From Ignavibacteria bacterium UBA961 (GTDB lineage Bacteria > Bacteroidota > Ignavibacteria > Kapaibacteriales > UBA961), in assembly GCA_002293005.1 (NCBI GenBank), contig DBCJ01000021.1:1-20075 (forward strand): 20,075 nt of DNA, read 5' to 3'. Of this stretch, positions 14,352 through 20,075 are shown in pieces. Every line of letters begins with the position of its first letter. Within the stretch, counting starts at the first letter, position 1. The position numbers were made by a program, and so were the translations under genes. Under the pieces are notes generated by a model. That model did no database searches. It was not told the origin of the DNA and saw only the letters and a list, made by a program, of their open reading frames with translations.

Positions 14352-15689
14352 ATGCTGAAATATTTCCTTTGTATCATCATGATGCTCTTGCCGATTTCAG
14401 TGATTTCGCAAGTGCAGAAAAATGGTTCATCACTGTATCCAACTTTGGAATCACAAAGAGAACCTTTGTATACGGAAATCCGAACGCTTCATCATTCTTC
14501 CGAAGATTCAATGACTATTTTGGCAATATTTCGCATACAATATGATGCATTGCTCTTTGAAAAGTCCACATCATTCAGAGGTGCATATGTTGCATTTCCA
14601 TCACTTGAGATTGAATCGAAAGACAGCAATGGGATCATCAAATCACGCATTCAATGGAAAGATTCGGTCTTTGCATCCAATTATGAACAAACCAATTCTG
14701 AATCACTCTATGCTTATGGCTTGAGAGCAATCACGGTGGTAAAAACACAATATGTCGTTATGATAGCATTGATGGACAAAGGACAGATCATCAAGAAAGT
14801 TCGAATGCCAAAAATTGCTTTACAAGAATATGCCAATCCTTTATTCACATCTGAAAACCCTTTTTCCGATGCATTCAGTCCGGATATATTCAATGGCAAT
14901 ATTCCATTTTCTTCCAAAAAACAATATGCTGTGTTCCAACTTTCATCAAAAGTGAAGAACTATTCCGCTTCACTCATAAGGCTTAGAGCAAATGAAGAGT
15001 ATGCAAAGCATGTAAAACCTGTCTCTGCGACCAGAACTGAACTTCGGTCAAATATTACGATCATGCCGGAATTCATTGAAGAATCAGCTACTTCAAGGCC
15101 AATTCCTTTGATTGTGAAAGAATCACCCGGAATGAATCTTCTGATTGTACAGTTTCCCGATAATGTCATTGCACCGGGAAGATATTCTTTGATCCTCTAT
15201 CATAGTGAAAAAAAGGGGAGACAAGATTCCATTCGATTTGATTTTGCATGTCTCTGGGAAGATATGCCTAAAACACTGATCAGCGCTGAATATGCGAGAC
15301 AAACAATGAAATATCTCCTGAATGATGCTGATTTTGACAAGTTGTCGGGTGGCACAGATTTGGAAATTCGAAAGAATATTATTGATTGGTGGAAGAAGAA
15401 TGATCCTACACCATCCACAATCTATGATGAGCCCATGGCGGAATACTTTCGAAGAGCAGACCGTGCATTCACGGAGTTTCAAACAATCAATGAATCTGAT
15501 GGCATTATGACGCAAAGAGGTAAAATAGCCTTGCTCTATGGTTTTCCAAAAGAAAGAGACATTGAAATCCCAAGTCAGGGGATCAAGAAGGAATTATGGA
15601 CTTATCCTCCCCCAATCAATAAGCGATTTGTTTTTCAACAAGAATCAGGTAAGAATTTTGCTTTGATCTCTATCGAAGATGCGAAGTGA
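14352..15689 (+). CDS. Secreted GWxTD-domain protein with a degenerate motif
   Basis: A 445-residue exported protein. MLKYFLCIIMMLLPISVISQ is a signal peptide, which makes the ATG at 14352 the best start. In-frame ATGs at 14340, 14337 and 14331 would overlap ruvX. The middle is beta-rich. The C-terminal 120 residues match the GWxTD domain: WWKKNDPTP, AEYFRRADRAFTEF, then TQRGKIALLYGFPKE and an ELWTYPP segment. Family members have G-W-x-T-D at the defining site, but this one reads G-I-M-T-Q, so Trp and Asp are lost. GWxTD proteins occur mainly in FCB and related phyla and their function is unknown. The last 45 bases overlap the convergent glycosyltransferase gene. Confidence 0.8.
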   Translation: MLKYFLCIIMMLLPISVISQVQKNGSSLYPTLESQREPLYTEIRTLHHSSEDSMTILAIFRIQYDALLFEKSTSFRGAYVAFPSLEIESKDSNGIIKSRIQWKDSVFASNYEQTNSESLYAYGLRAITVVKTQYVVMIALMDKGQIIKKVRMPKIALQEYANPLFTSENPFSDAFSPDIFNGNIPFSSKKQYAVFQLSSKVKNYSASLIRLRANEEYAKHVKPVSATRTELRSNITIMPEFIEESATSRPIPLIVKESPGMNLLIVQFPDNVIAPGRYSLILYHSEKKGRQDSIRFDFACLWEDMPKTLISAEYARQTMKYLLNDADFDKLSGGTDLEIRKNIIDWWKKNDPTPSTIYDEPMAEYFRRADRAFTEFQTINESDGIMTQRGKIALLYGFPKERDIEIPSQGIKKELWTYPPPINKRFVFQQESGKNFALISIEDAK

Positions 15690-17027
15690 TTGTCTGTATT
15701 CCATAATGAGAACAAGTCCTGCAATACACCACAATACTGTTTCAAAAAGCATAGATTCATGTGCTGGATCCACCGCATACATTGCATAGGTGTACATCAT
15801 TAAAGATCCTATGATTATGATGCTTTGTCTTTGAATGATCGAACCAAGAAAAATTAAAGGGATGAAATACCACGGATGTACTTTGGCTGAAATGAGTACC
15901 GTAACCAAAAGAATCATATAGAGTGATTCTATGAGGGATTCTTTCTTGATATATGCATATGCACTCACAATCATCACTCCAATTCCTCGAAACATGGTAA
16001 GCACTTTGGGAGCCAATAGCCACCACTCATGGATCTTGAATAATTCCAGGATATGTCTGATACCATATAAAATCACTCCATTGAAATACGTGCCTTGATA
16101 AAAATTCAAAACCGAGGCATATCCCTGAATGGCTGAGTAATTACCAATCATCATACCCCAAAACCATGGAGAGCATGTAAGCAGGGTTATGAAGAGTGTA
16201 CCAATGAATATTGCAATGACATTCGTACTCTTCTTAGCATGCAATAGAAAGGGAATGATGAGTACAATTGGATAGAGTTTCAAAAGACCCAATACAGCGC
16301 AAAGCATTCCAATGAGGATACTTCTCTTGAAAGATGAATCATCCCTGAACAGCATTATTGCACCAATGATGAAAGGCAGAAGCAATACTTCATTATGGGC
16401 TTGTCCAATTCCTTCAATTGCTGTAATTGGAATCGAGAGATACATTAAAATAGGTAATAATGAATATTGATGTTTTCGAAGCCAATGATACAGTATGGTA
16501 AGTCCAATGAATTCCGAGCAAAAGAGCAATGCTTTCCACACAAACAATGTTGCTTGCAATGAATATGGAATAAAGGATGAAATCCAAGCAGAGATGGACA
16601 TGAAGATTGTTGCAATCGGAGGATATATATTTTGATATGGTTTGAATGCCATCAATGTATAGGCGGAATCTCTAAGATATGAGAGTGCCGGATCATCTGC
16701 TTTCACGGCATAGAGATTTGCACCTGCGAGGGTTGCTTTGCCATAGAACAAATATCCAAAAACATCATCGGAGAGCCATGGATACATGAAGAACACTGCC
16801 AATCTTGAAAGAAGAAACAGTGAGAATAAACGGGGGAGTGTGAGAAATGAACTTCCATTGCGAAGAAGGAAAATTCCGCAAAGCGCATGAATGCCATAAA
16901 ACCCTAAAAATACCTGCATGATATGTGCATTTCTCTCTGCAGGTATGAATGCATAGACCATGAAACCCATGATATATGTCCAAAAGACAATCCATAGGAT
17001 TTTGTTTTTGGTCACATCAATAGACAT
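15645..17027 (-). CDS. Polytopic membrane glycosyltransferase (GT-C fold, mannosyltransferase-like)
   Basis: A 460-residue protein with at least ten hydrophobic segments, resembling the GT87/DUF2029 and MptA/B-type mannosyltransferases that use polyprenyl-phosphate sugars. The key site is in the first periplasmic loop: FMYPWLSDDVFGYLFYGK carries the Asp-Asp pair near residues 81-82. It is followed by GANLYAVKADDPA and, further on, by YQNIYPPIATIFM. KLYPIVLIIPFLL and AKVHPWYFIPLIFL are also family-like. The sugar and acceptor cannot be told from sequence. The ATG at 17027 overlaps the FKBP gene by 11 bases, so the two are probably co-translated. The 3' end runs 45 bases into the GWxTD gene on the opposite strand. 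Confidence 0.82.
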   Translation of the reverse strand: MSIDVTKNKILWIVFWTYIMGFMVYAFIPAERNAHIMQVFLGFYGIHALCGIFLLRNGSSFLTLPRLFSLFLLSRLAVFFMYPWLSDDVFGYLFYGKATLAGANLYAVKADDPALSYLRDSAYTLMAFKPYQNIYPPIATIFMSISAWISSFIPYSLQATLFVWKALLFCSEFIGLTILYHWLRKHQYSLLPILMYLSIPITAIEGIGQAHNEVLLLPFIIGAIMLFRDDSSFKRSILIGMLCAVLGLLKLYPIVLIIPFLLHAKKSTNVIAIFIGTLFITLLTCSPWFWGMMIGNYSAIQGYASVLNFYQGTYFNGVILYGIRHILELFKIHEWWLLAPKVLTMFRGIGVMIVSAYAYIKKESLIESLYMILLVTVLISAKVHPWYFIPLIFLGSIIQRQSIIIIGSLMMYTYAMYAVDPAHESMLFETVLWCIAGLVLIMEYRQSLRIFDRDQSKILT

Positions 17028-17433
17028 TCAATAATTCAACTTCAAAGATCAATGTGGAATTGGCAGGGATAGAACCAACAGACCTTGAACCATATCCCAT
17101 TTCTGGTGGAATCTCAAGCTTTCTCTTGCCACCAACTTTCATGGTGGATAAGCCGACATCCCAACCTTTGATGACTTCCGAAGTACCAATACGAAATGAA
17201 AATGGTTGATTTCTGTCTCGGGAAGAATCAAATACTTTACCATTTGTGAGCGTACCAACATAATGTACTGTGACAGTGCTGCCAAATGCTGGCTGTGCAC
17301 CTTTGCCAACAGTGATATCGGTTATTTTCAAATTGGGATAGCTTGCAGGATCTTCCAATGTGACTGATTCACATGAAGCCAAGAAAAGCACCATAAGTAA
17401 TGGAAGTATGAGATTATGCATATGATTTTCCAT
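17017..17433 (-). CDS. FKBP-type peptidyl-prolyl isomerase, lipoprotein
   Basis: A 138-residue lipoprotein with one FKBP domain. The lipobox LASC ends at C21 after a short hydrophobic signal. The domain shows VTVHYVGTL, GKVFDSSRDRNQPFSFRIG, VIKGWDVGLSTMKVGGKRKL, PPEMGYGSR and TLIFEVELL. The active-site aromatic and Asp residues (Y, FD, F, W, Y, F) are all in place, so it should be active on periplasmic or outer-membrane proteins. The frame continues upstream to 17469, but those codons are the nuoB terminator hairpin. The ATG at 17433 directly follows the T-run. ATG at 17421, with GGAAAA before it, is an equally good start. It overlaps the downstream glycosyltransferase gene by 11 bases. Confidence 0.93.
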   Translation of the reverse strand: MENHMHNLILPLLMVLFLASCESVTLEDPASYPNLKITDITVGKGAQPAFGSTVTVHYVGTLTNGKVFDSSRDRNQPFSFRIGTSEVIKGWDVGLSTMKVGGKRKLEIPPEMGYGSRSVGSIPANSTLIFEVELLNVY

Positions 17434-17466
17434 AAAAAAAGCCTGCTTCCTAGGAGAAACAGGCTT
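17434..17466 (-). terminator. Intrinsic terminator of nuoAB, abutting the FKBP start
   Basis: On the minus strand AAGCCTG (17466-17460) pairs with CAGGCTT (17445-17439). The inner bases extend the stem by several more pairs, including G-U pairs, around a CCTA loop. The stem is followed by a run of seven T (17440-17434). It starts 16 bases after the nuoB stop. This is the clearest intrinsic terminator in the window. The next base is the A of a possible FKBP start codon. Confidence 0.85.
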
Positions 17467-17482
17467 CATTGTACATATTCAA

Positions 17483-18004
17483 TTAATCAATCAATACCGC
17501 ATTGTCCATATTGACATCCTTGCGAGTATCAATGATGGTCGGCTTTGTATTTTCAATTTGTTCTTGGATCGTCATGAGTGCTTTCAATAGTGCTTCCGGG
17601 CGCGGAGGGCAACCTGACACATATGCATCCACTGGAATGAATTGGTCGATACCTTGCACAACTGAGTAGCTTCTGAACATACCGCCTGAGGATGCACAGA
17701 CACCCATGGAAATACACCATTTTGGCTCTGGCATTTGATCCCAGATTTTACGAACAACCCAACTCATTTTATATGTTACGGTTCCTGCCACAATCAATAA
17801 ATCTGATTGGCGAGGCGTGAAACCAAATTTTTCTGAACCAAAGCGAGCGCTGTCAAAACGGGGACCTGCAAAAGCCATCATTTCAATGGCGCAGCAGGAT
17901 ATACCCATCGGCATTGGCCACAATGAATTTCTTTGTGCCCAACTGATGGCGGCATCAACCGTAGTGGTCAAGAAGCCATCCTTCGTCAATTGATCTATTG
18001 CCAT
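17483..18004 (-). CDS. nuoB: NADH-quinone oxidoreductase subunit B
   Basis: A 173-residue peripheral-arm subunit of complex I carrying iron-sulfur cluster N2, the last carrier before quinone. The four ligands are C37 and C38 (GISCCAIEMM), C103 (GVCASSGGMF) and C132 (VSGCPPRPEALL). Length is normal. The ATG at 18004 lies within the nuoA 3' end (10-base overlap), with GGAGC just upstream. An extension to 18115 would read nuoA in another frame. It is followed by a strong terminator and not by nuoC, so the operon stops here. Confidence 0.97.
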   Translation of the reverse strand: MAIDQLTKDGFLTTTVDAAISWAQRNSLWPMPMGISCCAIEMMAFAGPRFDSARFGSEKFGFTPRQSDLLIVAGTVTYKMSWVVRKIWDQMPEPKWCISMGVCASSGGMFRSYSVVQGIDQFIPVDAYVSGCPPRPEALLKALMTIQEQIENTKPTIIDTRKDVNMDNAVLID

Positions 18005-18354
18005 TCCAAAGCTCCTTTTTTCAAGACATAAATGTAACCTGCAAAAAGCAATACCATGAATAATGCCATGGCAGTCAAGCCAATCATTCCCAATTCCTGG
18101 AATTGAATTGCCCAAGGATACATGAACACAATTTCAATATCAAACAAAATGAATAACATTGCTACAAGATAAAACTTTACAGAGAATCTCTCCCTGGCGG
18201 TTTTGATGGGCTCCATGCCGCATTCATACACACTGAGTTTTTCTTTTGATTTATTCTTGCGAGGTCCGATAAATTCAGCGATAAGGATATTGGTCAATCC
18301 GAAGACAAAACCGACCGTTATCATCAAAAAGAGAGGCAGATATTGTTCAAGCAT
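17995..18354 (-). CDS. nuoA: NADH-quinone oxidoreductase subunit A
   Basis: A 119-residue membrane subunit of complex I with three transmembrane segments (about 5-27, 62-82 and 88-110). The conserved loop reads LSVYECGMEPIKTARERFSV and includes the Cys between the first two helices. FYLVAMLFILFDIEIVFMYPWA is the family's signature helix. It contacts the quinone chamber. The ATG at 18354 lies downstream of a strong promoter candidate. nuoB overlaps its end by 10 bases, and together they form a two-gene unit. Confidence 0.96.
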   Translation of the reverse strand: MLEQYLPLFLMITVGFVFGLTNILIAEFIGPRKNKSKEKLSVYECGMEPIKTARERFSVKFYLVAMLFILFDIEIVFMYPWAIQFQELGMIGLTAMALFMVLLFAGYIYVLKKGALEWQ

Positions 18355-18387
18355 GCATCCAGTCCGATTTATGATTCAAATGCTTGG

Positions 18388-18420
18388 CAAACTTACTTTT
18401 TTTTTGCCGTCCTCGCAAAA
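18388..18420 (-). promoter_or_regulatory. Strong Bacteroidota-type promoter for nuoAB
   Basis: On the minus strand TTTTG (18420-18416) is followed by exactly 20 bases and then TAAGTTTG (18395-18388). This fits both the -33 TTTG and -7 TAnnTTTG elements of the Bacteroidota primary sigma factor at the right spacing. The spacer has a run of nine A. Transcription would begin about 27 bases before the nuoA ATG. It is the best promoter match that I found in the window. Confidence 0.65.
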
Positions 18421-18435
18421 GAAAACAATCCTATT

Positions 18436-19641
18436 TCACTCTCTTGTTCCCTGAAATCCAGCAAGTTTTGGAAATCCTTGAAAAATCGGGAATAAGAGCA
18501 GAATCTGTAGCCATTCGACATCCAATTTGAAACGAATATTTGCCGCTTGGGTTAGAGAATAGATAATCGAAACATATATCAAGATTCCAATGAGGATAAT
18601 CAAGAAATGTCTATCATCGATTGAAAGATGGTTGGACATCTTGATAATCATCAAGATTGAGAGAAAAAGTCCAATGCCAAGAAGCAATTGTGGTAGAATT
18701 CTGGAGACTATAATCGCCGGAGTCCACATCTGATTTCTATATCTATCCGGTAATGACCAAAATTCGGTGAATCGATGGAATGAACGGTTTACATATGTTG
18801 GGAAATTTTCTGAGAATTGCCTCAGAACAATGGGTTTATATTCTTTTTCCAATTCAACATCATTCATATATCTCCTTGCGGATTCAATGTGTGCCTGTTC
18901 CTGAGAAGTCACATCCTTTTGCATACCTTCATAAAAATTCATCCACATGGGTGATTTTGTTGGGATAAAGGTCTCGAAAGTCATGGCATTACGAATTGTC
19001 CAAGGAGTAAAAATCACCAATGCTGTTAGAATGAGTGAAATCACATTCCTTTTTTTTCCAAAATAAAATAATTGAAGAGCCAATATTCCCGGCAAAAGTA
19101 TCGGCTGAGTCAATGCTGTAAGCCAACCAGTAAGCATTGGAATCTTTGTGTTTAGTGATTGAAGCTTCGAATATTCAGCCAAGTACCAGAATAGGATGAA
19201 GAGAGGAACTGTCAGTGCAGTTGATTCCAATACATATGGATAATATACATAAGCGGGATGGAGCGCAAAAAGTAGAGATACGACAAAAGCAAAACGACTG
19301 CCGAATCGTATGCTACTTGCCTTGTATATTAACAAGGTTGCAAAAAACCATAGGATATGTTGCAAACCGCAAGCAAAGATTTTTCCAAATTCATCGATGA
19401 ATGCAGGTAGAGAAAGAAAAAGGGGATAGACGGGTGTTTTTAATGCAGTTGAACCATTCGATAAACTATATCCGGAGCCTTCGGCGATATGTTTTGCTAT
19501 ATACCAATCTTCGATTGCATGAGGGATGATGGGGATTCCAAAAAGCATGACTAGCTTTATGGTGAGTAAGACAATGCCAAGCCATCCTATGAGTCGGAAT
19601 TGTTTCGATTCTTTCCAATCCTTCAATACATCGAAGATCAT
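18436..19641 (-). CDS. ArnT/PMT-like polytopic glycosyltransferase
   Basis: A 401-residue integral membrane protein with roughly nine to ten hydrophobic segments. The first loop has DWYIAKHIAEGSGYSLSNG and then TPVYPLFLSLPAF, the arrangement of GT-C enzymes of the PMT/ArnT group, where an early Asp is catalytic and the donor is a polyprenyl-phosphate sugar. LHPAYVYYPYVLES and FTPWTIRNAMTF are also typical. The protein is shorter than ArnT (about 550). It probably adds a sugar to a cell-envelope glycan, lipid or protein on the periplasmic side. The ATG at 19641 overlaps the stop of the upstream glycosyltransferase as TGATG. The preceding TTG at 19644 is less likely. Confidence 0.8.
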   Translation of the reverse strand: MIFDVLKDWKESKQFRLIGWLGIVLLTIKLVMLFGIPIIPHAIEDWYIAKHIAEGSGYSLSNGSTALKTPVYPLFLSLPAFIDEFGKIFACGLQHILWFFATLLIYKASSIRFGSRFAFVVSLLFALHPAYVYYPYVLESTALTVPLFILFWYLAEYSKLQSLNTKIPMLTGWLTALTQPILLPGILALQLFYFGKKRNVISLILTALVIFTPWTIRNAMTFETFIPTKSPMWMNFYEGMQKDVTSQEQAHIESARRYMNDVELEKEYKPIVLRQFSENFPTYVNRSFHRFTEFWSLPDRYRNQMWTPAIIVSRILPQLLLGIGLFLSILMIIKMSNHLSIDDRHFLIILIGILIYVSIIYSLTQAANIRFKLDVEWLQILLLFPIFQGFPKLAGFQGTRE

Positions 19642-20075
19642 CAAAGAATTCCGTATTTGTGATACAGTGATTTCAGATGCTCATTTACTTTTTCATAGGA
19701 ATGATGAGAATGAACCCATTGTTTTCCTTTTTCACCAAGCATATGACATAGCTCTGGGGATTCAATCAATTCTACCAATGATTCTTCTAGTTGTTTTGCG
19801 GTATTCGCCACGATGAATGGATTCTCGGGTAGCCAATGTACATAGTCTTCTGTCATATTCGTGATGGTTGGTATTCCCATCGCCAATGATTCAATTCCTG
19901 CTTTCCCATAACCTGTGCCACCGAAAGAACCACCAACTTGATCTATTGAAATCGTGCATTGTGATTTGATGGAAAGAACTTCATTTCGCGGAAGATTCTC
20001 AAGCAATAAAAACTCAAAAGAGAAAGATTGTTTAAGTTTTTCAATCACCGAAAGTATGAGATCAGTTCCTTTGTA
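19641..20075 (-). CDS. Glycosyltransferase, GT4-like, partial (N-terminus beyond right edge)
   Basis: The C-terminal 144 residues of a cytosolic GT-B glycosyltransferase. The frame is open to the right edge and begins YKGTDLILSVIEKLKQ, the usual start of the donor-binding domain. The motif GTGYGKAGIESLAMGIPTITN, with the E in AGIESLAMG, is the GT4 nucleotide-sugar signature. An internal GTG at 20048 is not a real start, because the family domain continues upstream of it. It is translationally coupled (TGATG) to the ArnT-like gene, so the two probably build the same glycan. Confidence 0.8.
   Translation of the reverse strand, partial: YKGTDLILSVIEKLKQSFSFEFLLLENLPRNEVLSIKSQCTISIDQVGGSFGGTGYGKAGIESLAMGIPTITNMTEDYVHWLPENPFIVANTAKQLEESLVELIESPELCHMLGEKGKQWVHSHHSYEKVNEHLKSLYHKYGIL

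Noticed and set aside
15123..15515. Leftward open frame of 130 codons inside the GWxTD gene
   Set aside because: It has no ribosome-binding site, domain or operon context, and is antisense to a well-supported gene.
18005..18115. N-terminal extension of NuoB
   Set aside because: It is only the nuoA sequence read in another frame. The ATG at 18004 gives a normal NuoB length.
1..20075. Search for CRISPR arrays, insertion sequences, tRNA or rRNA genes, and long direct repeats
   Set aside because: I saw no regularly spaced repeats, transposase motifs, tRNA-like TTCGA arms in the gaps, or rRNA sequence. All gaps are under 300 bases and are accounted for.

Overview
The window is a gene-dense chromosomal stretch of modest GC content, with no mobile element, CRISPR array, tRNA or rRNA that I can see. 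Several signs point to a free-living member of the FCB (Bacteroidota-Chlorobiota) group, most likely from the Ignavibacteria/Kapabacteria side. These are a GWxTD-domain protein, an FN3-like surface lipoprotein, a kinase-less PASTA protein, the full rpmF-plsX-fabHDG-acpP-fabF-rnc order, and promoters of the TAnnTTTG type. The phylum is an inference from gene content.

Bases 1-2524 hold a leftward unit: a long, eukaryote-like tryptophan 2,3-dioxygenase (kynA), a ComF-type phosphoribosyltransferase, and a lipoprotein running off the left edge. The genes overlap or nearly touch. Bases 2525-2804 are a 280-bp divergent promoter region with a -7 box candidate for each direction.

Bases 2805-8979 are the rightward lipid cluster: yceD-like DUF177, rpmF, plsX, fabH, fabD, fabG, acpP, fabF. 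Together they link ribosome supply to phospholipid and fatty acid synthesis. PlsX makes acyl-phosphate. FabD, FabH, FabG and FabF initiate and elongate chains on the acyl carrier protein AcpP. A 13-bp perfect hairpin follows fabF. After it come rnc (RNase III) and a DHH-family NrnA-like phosphoesterase, an RNA-turnover pair.

Bases 10879-15689 hold a leftward membrane-anchored triple-PASTA protein, then a rightward outer-membrane protein coupled by TAATG to a PnuC-type vitamin transporter. A leftward exported DUF4197 protein follows, then rightward ruvX (yqgF) and a GWxTD-domain secreted protein. Two convergent gene pairs here overlap at their 3' ends, by 33 and 45 bp.

Bases 15645-20075 are leftward: a distal glycosyltransferase (GT4-like, cut by the right edge), an ArnT/PMT-like membrane glycosyltransferase, nuoA-nuoB of complex I with its own strong promoter and terminator, an FKBP-type lipoprotein prolyl isomerase, and a second polytopic glycosyltransferase. 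nuoA and nuoB are not followed by nuoC, so complex I genes are split in this genome.

Most of the content is conventional. The better leads are regulatory and architectural: hairpins placed directly before the next gene's start, a hairpin masking the acpP ribosome-binding site, the split nuoAB unit, and the outer-membrane protein translationally coupled to PnuC. I did not find a convincing undescribed system.
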